Shown: positions 1 through 11,148, numbered from the stretch's first letter. The stretch: DNA of 64,000 nucleotides from Gigaspora rosea (GCA_003550325.1 QKWP01000669.1:89643-153642), one strand, 5' to 3'. Notes: a model not told the origin generated them from the sequence alone. Numbers and translations: made by a program.

Positions 1-3000
1 GAGTATTCACGAGATTAAATTTTGACTTTGGAAACTTTCGATGAAGTAAGTAAAATGGTACTGGTAAAAAGAAACCGATTAGGAAGCCCCAGAGGAGTAC
101 ATTATAAATTGATCCAGCCTACGTGTATTTGAAAATCACAAGTAGTATTAGGTTCAACCATAATTCATTATTTTAATAATAAATTATTACAATATTATTC
201 GAATTGACATACCCCAAAAGTCTTTGCCGGTCCAATCAATCCCCACACTATAGATGCAGTGTTAAATATCTCTGATTGATAGGCAGTCCACTATATATAG
301 TTAAACCATTCTCTTAACAAAGTTTAAAGAACCGGATAAAATAATATATGTGTGTATATATAACCACTTACTTGGCCAGATGGATCAGATTCTGTACCAT
401 CGAGATAAGTTCTTTTCGAATCAATTATCATCTGCATTGTCCAAAAGTTTACGACGCAACCAATAAGTGTACCCCATATTTGTGATGTGAACATGCTTCT
501 TGGAGGAACTTTCATATAATGACCTTTTAATAATGAAAATAAATTTTGACAATATTCAGATAATATCAATGATAATAAGTTTTTTTATTTAAAATGAAAG
601 GCATACCCAATTTTAGATCTTGAACAAATATCAAACATTGATACAAAGACATATATCCATAAGTTTTAAAATATACGTTTGCGATGGGACGACCAGGTAA
701 AATAAAACCGCACACCAGTTCAGTTATAACATTTAAACCAATTTGCCAATTTGAGATGGCATTAATAACTCCTATTAGTAGACAAGAGTATTGAGATTAA
801 CTTTTAAATAAGAGGTTTGAATAAATGAACTTAAATATTATATACCTATCGGAATCACCATTAATACAGCAAGAATAACGGACAACAATACACCCCACCA
901 AGGCAAACGTGCACCAGTAGTTTCACCGAGGATCATTGCGATTATTAACATAACAAAAAAAATACCACCATACCAATAATATGGTACTTCTGTTATCAAT
1001 TCAAGAATTGATAACCATGAAATAGTGCTACATGAACAATGGTTGCGGGAACTTGGGCGAAATAATAACCATAACACATGGCAAACATAGCAGATATAAA
1101 CTCAGGGCTATAATTCTCAAAAGATTTAATATCGAAGTCTTGATTCTTTTTGATTGGTTATATCTATAAAAAAAAAAAAAAAAAAAGAAAAGAAAAATTA
1201 TTATTTATATAGTTTAATATGTTTAACAATACAACCAATCGAAAAATGGTACCTACGTGTNTTCACCGAGGATCATTGCGATTATTAACATAACAAAAAA
1301 AATACCACCATACCAATAATATGGTACTTCTGTTATCAATTCAAGAATTGATAAAGTAAATAACTTTAATCAGTTTTCCAAAATAATCATTTGAAATGAA
1401 ATGAACTATTACTGAAACCTGGATAAGCGCTCATCATTTTACAATGGGTGTCTTCTTTATCTTCCTCTTCACGAGTTTTCTTATAACGATTCCAAATTTC
1501 CTTACCATGAAATAGTGCCACATGAACAATGGTCGCAGGAAGTTGCAAGAAAAAATAACCATAACACACGGCAAATATAGCAGACATATACACAGGGCTA
1601 TAATTTGTGTATTCAGTAATATCAAGTTCTCCTGATTTGATAATTCTTGTTTGGTTATATCTATAAAAAAAAAAAAAAAAAAAAAAAGAAAAATTATTAT
1701 TTATATAGTTTAATATGTTTAACAATACAACCAATCGAAAAATGGTACCTACGTGTGTCCATCTTTATCGAATGAATGAGTTGACATGAAAGGAAATTTT
1801 TGAGCATCGCTAAATAAAATTAAAAATTAATTTATAAAATCTGCAAGTTAAAATAATAATTAAGCAATTACTTACAAAACATTATAATAGTATAACAATG
1901 GACCAATAACCCATGCCGATAAAATCACTCCAAAGAAATTATTTGCTTGAGACCACCTGAAGTATAAGGAAATAAAATAAATATAAAATATATCAAGCTT
2001 TAAATGTTTTGCACACGAGAATTATAGACAAAAGTTACCATGGAGTGTACAATGGGTTCATACTACCAATAGCATTCCAATCAAAGGAAAAAGTAAGAAT
2101 TCCAGCACCTCTATAAGCACTTCCCAACGTCTTTATTATATCACTGTTTGGAGCTATTAGGCATAGTATGGCAGCACTGGATAACCAAGGGAATATATAT
2201 TGTGGTACAAACTGCCAAACGAAAATTGAAATAAAAGCGATATAGAAAAATCGAACTCTATCCTTTGTTTCTGTAGTATTGCCATGTAATGTATTGTACA
2301 AGGTAGCGAAGACAAGAGCTTGAGGCCAAATCATGTTAATTGGACGAACCAAAACTAAATTTTTAAGCAATTAACATGATGATTTTAATTAAAATTTTTG
2401 ACTAAATATTAAATATTTTTAATGATTATAATAGTTATTCATGATAATTAGTTATTACTGATAATACATACATTTTCGAACAAATCCGGCAAGTCCGTAT
2501 CCAATCATTTGCGTGCTAATCAGTAAAAAAAAGCCAACTAAGAAATTAACTTTAGTATCATAGAATAATTCTTGAATTGAGATGATATCCTATAAAATGG
2601 AATACAAAAAGATATATATTATGCAAATAATAATAATAATATTATTATTATTATTAATTATAAAGAGATTTGAATAATAAATACCACAGCATACGCGGCA
2701 ACGCCACCCGCATTGGCTGCAGCAGCTATGCATGCGTGTTCCTTATAGTTAAATGGACCTGGCAATCGAATATAATAATTATTCACACACGATTTTTATT
2801 TATATGTATGGACAAAATTTAAACATAATATTTGTAAAATCAATAAAACCTGGATTTAGACTGAATTCCCAATTTCTGATGCGAAATTTCTTAGTTGGCA
2901 AGATTTTTTCCAACCATTTACCCCCAATATAAGATGCGAGTATAACAAAGAATATAGAATAAAGAAGGACATTTGCACGAAAATAGTAAAATACTGATAT

Positions 3001-4240
3001 CGCGGCACCCAGTACGGTAAAGAACTATATAATTCATAGGGTAAAAATAAATTATGTCAACACCATATTATTGTGTGGATACGTATATAGTGTGTAACCT
3101 AATAGATATGTCGTAAGTGGGAATAGAATTTAAGTGGATTGGAATTTCCAGGTTAAATTAGGGTTAGAGTTAGGGTGTACATAAATAAAATTAACCCCAA
3201 AATGGGATATTATATAAATTCCGAATCCACTTAAATTCCGTTTCCACCTACAACATATCAGATATGGATAAGTCGCGTGATTTATATATGTATTATACAA
3301 ATTTTAATACTGATTGGCTCTACATCACGTGAACGGAATCCATTGGGGATCGTCTAAAGTGGTGAGAAATTTCGTTGCACAACCCGATAAATCCGACGAG
3401 GCAAAAAAGAAAAAGTGAAAGATATTATAAACGGCATTCTAAACCTATGTTAGGACATAATAAAAAATGCCGAGGAGGAAATTTACCTATATACCTGTAC
3501 CTAACCTTAGCCTCACCTCAACATAAAATTGTCTAACTCTAAATTTGATTTGCCCGGGTCACATGATTACCCGCTTTAGGCATCCCCATTTTTATTTACT
3601 TTTCCACTATAAGTCCTCGCTACGCTTCAGACAATAACTAAATATATGGGTTTTTTGCCTTGAAAATGACCCTACGGCACTAGAATTTTTTTTTTGAGTA
3701 AACAGCGAATAAAGTTAGTGTAACCCAAACAAACCACAATGTCCGTAAAGTTATTTCCATTCTATTTTTAGATATTCAAAAAAATTTTCTGCCAAATTTC
3801 CGGACCTCCATAATTCATTTTAATATTAAGTTAACCGGTTATAAAATTTGTACAAAATTAGCTTTGTATTATCTCAATTTTGGTTTGGGGAACCCAGGAC
3901 CCTATTTTCAAGGCAAAGACTCATATACTATAATATCATAATATCAATAAGACTTACGGTGCTTAACACCCAAAATCGAAAAGTCAAACATGGCAAACTT
4001 GGATCATCATTTGTACTAACGGCCTAAAATTTACAAATAATTTTAATATAAGGAAAAAAATCATTGAAATAACGAATGAATTTGATCGTTTACCGCTGAA
4101 ACTAAATCAAGCACAGAACCAACTTGCGATTCTTTGTCGATATTTTTTTCTTCATCATAAATTATCTCAGTATTAGTTTTCTCATTTGCATCGTTATGGA
4201 CTAAATTTTTATCGTTGTCTTCTGTCTTAGTTTCTACCAT
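1..4240 (-). CDS. Oligopeptide transporter (OPT family), 5' part, multi-exon
   Basis: Membrane symporter of the fungal OPT family, which imports small peptides or related compounds with protons. Fourteen exons can be joined in frame (minus strand): 4240-4094, 4023-3958, 3024-2850, 2758-2685, 2589-2472, 2354-2039, 1956-1876, 1809-1753, 1660-1419, 989-846, 771-607, 523-372, 290-213, 118-1. Introns have GTAAGT/GTATGT-like donors and AG acceptors. Family marks: the DDPSLPCLTFRFWVL block opening the membrane domain, FSLNPGPFN, a GYGLAGF block, NMIWPQALVFATLYNTLHG and YPEVPYYWYGG. The N-terminus (about 49 residues) is acidic and charged, as in fungal OPTs. About 644 residues are visible; the last part lies left of the window. 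Intron 2 is 933 bp because two MITEs sit in it. Exon 10 is disturbed by an assembly join (see 922-1353), so the exon 9/10 structure given here is a reconstruction by splice logic. Confidence 0.9.
922..1353. repeat. Single-N join flanked by 92-bp exact duplication inside the OPT gene
   Basis: Bases 922-1013 and 1262-1353 appear identical over 92 bp (exon 10 start plus the end of the preceding intron). Between them, 1014-1260 is a second, diverged copy of exon 9 and its upstream intron (compare about 1507-1754). It is missing the 3' end of exon 9 and the 5' part of intron 9. The roughly 70 bp of intron next to the N match the other copy exactly, while the exon part differs at several positions. 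A lone N at 1261 marks the join. Either two contigs were joined with an undetected overlap, or two tandem or allelic OPT copies were collapsed. Confidence 0.85.
1014..1260 (-). pseudogene. Truncated second copy of OPT exon 9
   Basis: On the minus strand this reads the intron end (poly-T tract, TATAG acceptor) and then exon 9-like sequence encoding the NQ..I block and the membrane segment with YGYYF. It fuses directly to the intron preceding exon 10 at 1013, so the cytosolic linker (KEIWNRYKK...) and its splice donor are missing. Without the linker it cannot splice normally. It is either a genuine partial duplication or an artefact of the join at 1261. Confidence 0.6.
3104..3260. mobile_element. 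Palindromic MITE in OPT intron 2
   Basis: The left arm begins GATATGTCGTAAGTGGGAAT and the right arm (3215-3260) is its imperfect reverse complement, giving about 45-bp inverted arms. The centre contains TTAGGGTTAGAGTTAGGG-like telomere-similar sequence. No coding capacity. Confidence 0.75.
3345..3587. mobile_element. MITE of the GGGG(A)TCGTCTAAAG family, copy 1
   Basis: The left end GGGGATCGTCTAAAG and the right end CTTTAGGCATCCCC form an imperfect inverted terminal repeat. A possible 3-bp ATT duplication flanks it. Same family as 6491-6771 and the truncated end at 30028. It lies in OPT intron 2. Confidence 0.65.
3588..3957. other. Remainder of OPT intron 2, no gene seen
   Basis: AT-rich intron sequence. 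A short motif AAGTCCTC.GCTACG at about 3610 recurs near 60982, so part of this is probably old repeat. Confidence 0.5.
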
Positions 4241-4710
4241 GTCGAATAGAAATGATAGGAATAATAGATATAATTTGTTTAATGAAAATTAAGTTGTCGC
4301 TATCGTCGTAAAAAAGAAACTGTGAAGGAGATTAAGAGATTATATATATTTGCAATTTTAAGGACAAGATAAATTTAGTAATTGATGTTAGCAGACGTGA
4401 GAGAATACAAATGCATATAAAAATTTTCACATTTCTAAATATTATGGCCTATCCTATTTTGGCTTATCATTTTTTATTATATATATATTGCAATAGCGAT
4501 ACCGAAATCATATGATTATCATTTATAGAAAGGCAATATTTTTGGTATATCTCAGTGGATGCGAAAGAATACAAATGCATATAAAATTTTCATATATAAA
4601 ATGTTTCTACATATTATGGCCTATCCTAATATAACGAATAATTTATCATTTATAGAAAAGCGATAATATTTTAGGTAGATTTTTTTTAATGATTGTTACA
4701 CTTAAAATAT
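4241..4710. repeat. OPT upstream region with a diverged direct duplication
   Basis: Presumed promoter side of the transporter. A block containing GAATACAAATGCATATAAAA followed by ATTATGGCCTATCCTA occurs at about 4403-4455 and again at about 4565-4630, a diverged direct duplication of roughly 165-bp period. No coding region recognised. Confidence 0.55.
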
Positions 4711-4886
4711 ACAGTCAATTCTTTCTATAACGAGCTGTTGGTTCTGGCTGTTAAAAAAAGATCGCTATATAAAATTACTATGTTTTCTTAAGAAACCATA
4801 ACTCTTATATACCGAACTATTATAAAATTCAAAAAGTTTTAGTTCACTATATCTAGAGTCGTTATAGAGAGGTTCGGTATGACTGT
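4711..4886. mobile_element. Pogo/Tc1-like MITE, copy 1
   Basis: The ends ACAGTCAATTCTTTCTATAA and (reverse strand) ACAGTCATACCGAACCTCTC are flanked by TA-rich sequence. An inverted copy of the same family lies at 34676-34853. Termini beginning CAGTC next to TA are typical of pogo/Fot1-type non-autonomous elements. Confidence 0.65.
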
Positions 4887-5179
4887 GCACTTAAAATTAA
4901 TATAGTATGACATTCAGATAATGAATCGACATATTTGCGTTCATCTACGTACAAATTTGATATCAATATAGGCCTTATTACCAAATTTGAATCAAATATC
5001 AATTAACGTACGTACGTACATGATCGTTGTATTTGTGATAGGAAGTGATAAAGAATTTAGTTATCGATGTATTTATGGTTGCATTTTATATTTATGATAT
5101 ATTAGATGAGAGATATACTTATTACGAGTTGGTTAATAATTATTACTATGTATAAAGGTGCAATTTGAATAGATTTGAT

Positions 5180-5541
5180 AAGGCCACGCAAAGTTGATGT
5201 TTCGTTTTGCATTACCCGCCATCCCATTTTTTCAATTTTTTTTTTTAGATCCCAATTGTGCCAATTGTTCGATTTTTGAAATCTATTTTTTCCCGCTATT
5301 TTCATCCGGTGTCACCCGGTGGAGACCTTAATTTCCCGTAATTATCCAATAGGACTGACAGGAAAAATATGACTGTCGGCCCATTTTTAGATTCCTTGTT
5401 GTGTAAAATGAAAAAACAACCTTGTATAACCTTAAATGTGAACATTATTCTATTTGCAGTAAATTAAAAAAAAAAACGTCCGTCCGTCCCGAATTTTGAA
5501 ATCCATGTAATGCAAATGAAAAATCAACCTTGCGTGGCCTA
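5180..5541. mobile_element. TIR element, termini AAGGCCACGCAA
   Basis: The left end AAGGCCACGCAAAGTTGATG is matched on the reverse strand by the right end AGGCCACGCAAGGTTGATTT. A second degenerate copy of the terminal motif lies internally near 5410. The small reading frame inside (5102-5305, minus) has no recognisable domain and runs out of the element, so it is not called as a gene. Confidence 0.6.
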
Positions 5542-6004
5542 ATATAATAAGAAATATAGGTTTTAAAGTGGGATGTATTTTATAATTTTATTGTTTTGGG
5601 AGTCCGGTTTAATAGATATATTTCGTGGTTAATATGTGGTAATTTTAATATTTGTAATGTTTGGGGTTTGATCTGGTTCGATTTTAAAAACGTGTATTAG
5701 GGTGAGTCATTAACTAACTGTAATCACAATATTTTATATACAAAAGTTTTTTATAGTAAACAAACAATATTATAATATAATTGTTTGTTAATTAATTACG
5801 ATATAAAAATTTAAAGATGATTCACTTTTTGTTAGGTAGCAAGTTACTTTGATATTGAAGAAGAATAAATATACCATATTTTGATTTAGATTAGCTAAAT
5901 TGCGCATTTTTTAAAACATTTTCACAGGATTTGGCAGGAAACCATCGATGCTTTTTTTTAGATTATGTGGTTGAATTTGTGTACATTTGAATTACCGTAA
6001 GGTG
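5542..6004. other. AT-rich intergenic, no gene seen
   Basis: Only short AT-rich direct repeats. No supported feature. Confidence 0.6.
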
Positions 6005-6250
6005 TAGTGATACGGGCTGATGAAAAAACTCGGGTCAGGGCTGGCTCGGGCTGACCAGCCTTGGAGTGGCCAATCAGGGCTGACCTTTTTATGAATGATT
6101 TTGAATGATTCTAAAAGATATTCGACCTTTCTCAATCTTTAAACATCGATTAAAAGTTTTTTTTTGCGACCCTAATAAGATATTCGTATTCAATGTTGCC
6201 ACATTCCGAAGATATTCTGCCGATATTTTCCGGGCCAGTCCGCATCACTA
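6005..6250. mobile_element. hAT-like MITE with GGGCTG words, 8-bp target duplication
   Basis: The ends TAGTGATACGGGCTG and (reverse strand) TAGTGATGCGGACTGGCCC are flanked by GTAAGGTG (5997-6004) and GTGAGGTG (6251-6258), a 7/8 match as expected for an 8-bp hAT target duplication. The interior near both ends is built from GGGCTG/CAGCCC-type words. Confidence 0.75.
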
Positions 6251-6490
6251 GTGAGGTGCCTTTGCTTTATCTTTATTATCATGTGGTTGAGTTTGTATAC
6301 ATTTAAATTATCATGATTTTTACCGTAAGTTATTATAAAAATTCTTTTACAAAAACTTGCTCGCTAAATTTTGCTTATATATGATTACCTAAAACCTATC
6401 TAACCTTAATCTTATATGACCCTAACCCTAAAGCTAATTTGATAAAATATTATTATAAGAAACTGCTCGCTTTAGGCGTCCCCAAATTAG

Positions 6491-6771
6491 GGGGTCGTCT
6501 AAAGCCGTGTCCATCACATGACATAGAGCCAATAGGATTGTTTATTTTGATCGACACGGATCAGAAGAGACAAAAACAGCGAAAAAAAAGCGAAAGTCGC
6601 AAAAATACAAGAAACAACTGTCTAAACCCATCTTGGTGCGTTAATAAAAAATGTCGGGAGGACAATTTTACTATAAGACATGATCTAACCATTACACAAA
6701 AAACTAACCCTTACCCTAACTTTAATTAAAAAATCTAAAACACGTGACTGGACACGGCTTTAGACGTCCCC
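6491..6771. mobile_element. MITE of the GGGGTCGTCTAAAG family, copy 2
   Basis: The left end GGGGTCGTCTAAAGCCGTGT is mirrored by ACACGGCTTTAGACGTCCCC at the right. Both sides are flanked by AAATTAG. A right end of a sister element (CGCTTTAGGCGTCCCC) abuts it at 6468-6483, so two elements lie back to back. It contains CTAACCCTTACCCTAAC-type sequence near its right end. Confidence 0.7.
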
Positions 6772-6782
6772 AAATTAGGAAA

Positions 6783-6900
6783 TCGATTCCGACATGGTTA
6801 CATAATTCACAGAAAATCTTTTTATACAGTTTACAATAGTTTTTGTGTAAGGTTATTGGGTGGATCATTTGTGCTATTAAATGATAAAAAAAATTAGCGA
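6783..6900 (-). repeat. Dispersed 110-bp repeat with coding look, copy 1
   Basis: The minus strand encodes L.AQM..P..LHKNYCKLYKK in an open frame. An independent copy on the plus strand at about 9777-9893 encodes the same motif with mostly conservative differences. This may be a fragment of an unrecognised protein, perhaps a transposase. I do not know its function. Confidence 0.4.
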
Positions 6901-6925
6901 ATTCTTGCTTTCCTATAGTATCTTT

Positions 6926-7741
6926 ATAACTCAATTCTGGGTTCGTGCGTTTTAACGTTTTTGATTGGTTGTATCTGAAAAATGTGACCTGAATGTGGGA
7001 AAATCTTGCATAATTTAATAATTACGTAAGGTGAGTAATTATTACAGAATTCCCGTGATCATCTGCAATTATTGCAGCATTTTGATCATTTGTCATGGTT
7101 TAATCATCAATACGTAAAATCGAGAATAATAAGTTTTGTAACATGATTTTTATAATAACCGGTAACAGAATTTTCACAGTAACTTGCAACTGTTTTCAAA
7201 AAGCGTGGAAAGATGCAGATTATTGTACCATGGAGAATTAACGATAGTTTCCGGATTTTTGATTTTTCTAAGCAGAATTTCCAAATTCTTTTCTATGGAA
7301 ATCGTTTACCACATCTTTTTGAAAACAGCGGTAACAGTCCCAATAACTCAATTCTGGGTTCGTGCGTTTAACGTTTTTGATTGGTCGTATCTGAAAAATA
7401 TGACCTAAATGTGAGAAAAACTTGCATAATTTAATAATTTACGTAAGGTGAGTAATTATTACAAAATTCCCGTGATCATCTGCAATTATTGCGACATTTT
7501 GATCATTTGCATTAATGTCGTCATGGTTTAATCATCAATACGAAAATCGAGAATAATAAGTTTTGTAACATGATTTTATAATAACCAGTAACAGAATTTT
7601 CAGATTATTGTACCATGGAGAATTAATGATAGTTTCTGGATTTTTAATTTTTACTAAGCAGAATTTCCAAATTCTTTTCTATATGGGCATATGGAAATCG
7701 TTTTCCACATCTTTTTGAAAACAGCTGTAACAGTCCCAATA
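6926..7741. repeat. Tandem duplication, two units of about 0.4 kb
   Basis: Unit 1 (6926-7342) and unit 2 (7343-7741) both start ATAACTCAATTCTGGGTTCG and end with ...AACAG..GTAACAGTCCCAAT. They differ by small indels, the largest being loss of the CAACTGTTTTCAAAAAGCG stretch in unit 2. No convincing coding sequence in either. Confidence 0.85.
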
Positions 7742-7861
7742 CAACCCTAACTATATACTACAATGTGCTACTGGAATTTTTTTGCGATAGAAATTAGTGT
7801 TTTACGTTAGTAAGCAAGTCCTATAACAGAATTTTGTGTTTCACTGGAATAGAAGATTTGC

Positions 7862-9480
7862 AATAGAGGTGATATTAATAATATGATGGAATGGTATTAT
7901 GAATCAATCGTTGAAATTAAATAGAAGATTTAACTAGATTGCTAGAAATTTGACCAGATAATATGATAACTTTAAGGTATAGAAGTGAAATTAATTATAA
8001 GATTAAAAGGTATAACGAATCAATCGCTAACTTGGAAAAATTATTATATTTAAAATTATTAAATAGATGGATGAAGCATCTGAAGATTTAACTAGATTGC
8101 TAGAAATTGAACCTGATAATAAAGGTATAGAAGTGAGATTAATTATATGATGAAAAGGTATAACGAATCAATCGTTAACTTCGAGAATTTTATTGTTATT
8201 TTAAATTATTAAATAGATAGATGACGCATCCGAATATTTACTAGATTGCTAGAAATTAAACCAGATAATACGATAGCTTTAAGGTATAGAAGTGAAATTA
8301 ATTATATGATAAAAAGGTATGACGAATCAATCGCTAACTTGGAGAAATTATTGTTATTTTTAATTATTAAATAGATTTAACTAGATTGTGATAACTTTAA
8401 GGTATAGAAGTGAAATTAATTATAAGATGAAAAGATATAATGAATCAATCGCTAACTTGGGAGAAATTATTATATATTAAATTATTAAATAAATAGATGA
8501 CGCATCTGAAGATTTAACTAGATTGCAAGAAATTGAACCAGATAATACGATAGCTTTAAGGTATAGAAGTGAAATTAATGATATGATGAAAAGGTATAAC
8601 AAATCAATCGCTAACTTAGAGAAATTGTTATTTTAAATCATTAAATAGATAGATGACTCATCCGAAGATTTAACTAGATTGCTAGAAATTGAACCAGATA
8701 ATATGAACTTTAAGGTATAGAAGTGAAATTAATTATATGATGAAGAGGTATAATGAATCGATCGCTAATTTGGAGAAATAATTATATTTTAGATTGATGA
8801 AGCATCCGAAAATTTAACTAGATTGCTAGAAATTGAACCAGATAATACGATAACTTAAGGTATAGAAGTGAAATTAATTATATGATGAAAAGATATAACG
8901 AATCAATTGCTAACTTGGAGAAATTATTGCTATTTTAAATTATTAAATAGATAGATGAAGCATCCGAAGATTTAACTAGATTGCTAGAAATTGAACCAGA
9001 TAATACGATAGCTTTAAGGTATAGAAGCGATATTAATTATATGATGAAAAGGTATAACGAATCAATCGTTAACTTCGAGAAATTATTGTTATTTTAAATT
9101 ATTAAATAGATTGATGACACATCCGAAGATTTAACTAGATTGCTAAAAATTGAACCAGATAATACGATAACTTTAAGGTATAGAAACGAATTAATTATAT
9201 GATGAAAAGGTATAACGAATCAATCGCTAACTTAAAGAAATTATTGTTATTTTAAATTATTAAATAGATAGATGACGCATCTGAAGATTTAACTAAATTG
9301 CTAGAAATTTAACCAGATAATACGTAACTTTAAGGTATATAATGAAATTAATTATATGATGAAAAGATATAACGAAACAATCGCTAACTTGGATATTTTA
9401 AATTATTAAATAGACAGATGACGCATCCGGAAATTTAACTAGATTGCTAGAAATTGAACCAGATAATAATGAAAAGATAT
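7862..9480 (+). pseudogene. Satellite of about 11 decayed TPR modules
   Basis: Tandem array of about 155-bp units; the shared motif GATTTAACTAGATTG occurs near 7926, 8087, 8232, 8376, 8511, 8666, 8812, 8970, 9129, 9286 and 9433. Translated on the plus strand, the units read S.EDLTRLLEIEPDNTIAL followed by RYRSEINYMMKRYNESIANL, the A/B helix pattern of a tetratricopeptide repeat (LLEIEPDN is a classic TPR turn). Every unit then hits a stop in an AT-rich linker of the TTATTTTAAATTATTAAATAG type. Several units carry further deletions. Known biology: TPR/Sel1 proteins are a large family in these fungi. Inference: one TPR fragment was amplified as DNA after it stopped being a gene. Confidence 0.8.
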
Positions 9481-9592
9481 AAGGGTAGCCCAATTTAGAG
9501 TAAGAGTTAATTTAACTATTCTATTAATATCATTTAACTCATGATTAATGAAAAATTACAGATTCCTGATCAAGCTCAAAATTTTTACGATT

Positions 9593-9622
9593 CCCGTGGC
9601 GGAGCCACGGGTCGGACGCTAG
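9593..9622 (+). mobile_element. Helitron 3' terminus
   Basis: A GC-rich hairpin CCCGTGGCGGAGCCACGGG (9593-9611) is followed after 7 bases by CTAG and then a host T (9623). A hairpin just before a CTRR end inserted 5' of T is the Helitron 3' signature. The 5' end (TC) was not located, so the element length is unknown; the TPR array upstream may be its cargo. Confidence 0.65.
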
Positions 9623-9626
9623 TTTT

Positions 9627-9744
9627 TATAATATCTGGTGAATCCATCCAACAGCTTTTATACACGATTTGACTAATATTTACCTACTAAGGAAAATCGT
9701 AATATAAAAGCTATTCGACTAAAGTGGATTCGCCAGATATTATT
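9627..9744. mobile_element. Short foldback MITE
   Basis: The arms ATAATATCTGGTGAATCCA and its imperfect reverse complement TGGATTCGCCAGATATTATT close a loop containing AGCTTTTATA and its complement. It lies a few bases downstream of the Helitron end. Confidence 0.7.
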
Positions 9745-9776
9745 AGGAAAGGCACAAAATTCACTAAACTTTGTTA

Positions 9777-9893
9777 TTCATTTAGTAGCACAAATGAGCA
9801 ACCCGGTAATCTTGCACAAAAACTATTGCAAACTATATAAAAAGAATTTCTATGAATTGTGTAAAATGTCGGAATCGATTTGCTAATTTGGCG
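9777..9893 (+). repeat. Dispersed 110-bp repeat with coding look, copy 2
   Basis: Plus-strand copy of the sequence at 6783-6900; it encodes AQMSNPVILHKNYCKLYKK. See the copy 1 entry. Confidence 0.4.
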
Positions 9894-9931
9894 GTCTCCT
9901 CTCGCTAGGGAACTAGTAAAGCATGAAACAA

Positions 9932-10035
9932 ATTTACAAGGACCGGTTAAGGACCGGTCCATGTATCGGTCCCACAGTTCTTAACTGTCTCAGGTCCCAG
10001 GACCAGTCCGGACCGGTCTTTTGCAGGACCGATGC
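9932..10035. repeat. GGACCGGTCC word cluster
   Basis: Dense variants of GGACCGGTC in both orientations (AAGGACCGGT, GGACCGGTCC, CAGTCCGGACCGGTC). Resembles the word-built ends of the hAT-like elements elsewhere in the window; complete termini were not found. Confidence 0.55.
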
Positions 10036-11148
10036 AACCCATGTTGAGCTGCTGATTTGCAATTGTCACAATTCGAAATTGTGACATTAGAAGATTCAAA
10101 TTTCCCGATTAGTTTGTAGATAGATCTCTTTATTTAGTATAAATAACTTTCATTTCTATTTTTGTATAATTCATTAAATGTTAGTCAAAATTTCATTTAA
10201 ACTTGATGATTGACATATCATCACCCCTTTTTTGTAAAATCTTCATAGTAAAATGACGCTCAAATGACTAATGACCTTAAAATGATCTTTCATTATGGTC
10301 ATTCAAATTTTGGGTCATTTGCGGCCATTTGCAAATGACCCGTGACCAAATGACACCGTCATTCCTGTGCTTTGGTCATTTGGATCATTATGCATAATCG
10401 ATTAATTATATAACACAAAATATAACGTATGTGTCCGAAAATAAGCTAAGCAAAAAGTTACACAAAAATTGGGGCAGCATATTTCGGGTCAAAGACGTTT
10501 TTAAATTTTTGACCAAAAGAGGGGTAGCTTATTTTAGGTAGTTTCCTATTTTTGGACACATACAGTATATTGTGCAATTTTGTGTGAAGCAAGTGACAGA
10601 AATTCATTTTAATGAATTTTCTTATTAATTATTTATCTTGCAAAGTATGATTAGTTAAATAAGAGCAATTACTAACATCTAGATCAATTAATTGGTGAGT
10701 CTAACTGATAACTAAATCTGCATCTTAGCAGCCAATTGGTTCAAAGAAAGCCATACAGTACATACATATATCATAATTATAAATAATTAGTTTTTTAGTA
10801 CTTAATTTTGATTGGCTAAAAATACAGTAGATTAGTAAACAAATATCAAATGATATTCTAAGTCATTTAAAGCCCCAAAGTGACTAATGACTAGTCACTA
10901 TAGTTCATGTCACCTATACTCATCAAAAAATGTAAATTATTCCAAAATTTTTATCAGATTTAGTTATGTGTCTTGGTTATCATTGGTCAAAAATTCATAC
11001 CATCTAAAAAAATATTTATATTTAGTCTGAAATTTGAGAAATTGATTAACTTTAACCTTTAATACTTCACAAAATAACAAATTACAAAAAAAAAAAATAA
11101 ACTATAAATTTGAAATTTATAGTTTATATATAGAACTGGACTAGACGG
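10036..11148. repeat. Repeat DNA with AATGACC/GTCATT words, no gene
   Basis: About 10070-10240 is homologous to about 21945-22115 (ATAATTCATTAAATGTTAGT and flanking sequence). It is followed at 10250-10410 by many AAATGACC/GGTCATTT words and at 10855-10915 by AGTCATT/GACTAATGACTAGTC words. No protein-coding sequence seen. Confidence 0.6.

Noticed and set aside
1387-1734. Free-standing 115-residue protein
   Set aside because: It is exon 9 of the transporter plus flanking intron sequence read through.
7862-9480. Regularly spaced repeats resembling a CRISPR array
   Set aside because: Units are about 155 bp, contiguous without unique spacers, coding-derived (TPR) and in eukaryotic DNA.
9774-9962. 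Minus-strand small protein with MDRSLTGPCKF start
   Set aside because: It overlaps the GGACCGGTC word cluster and runs antisense to the better conserved LHKNYCKLYKK reading.
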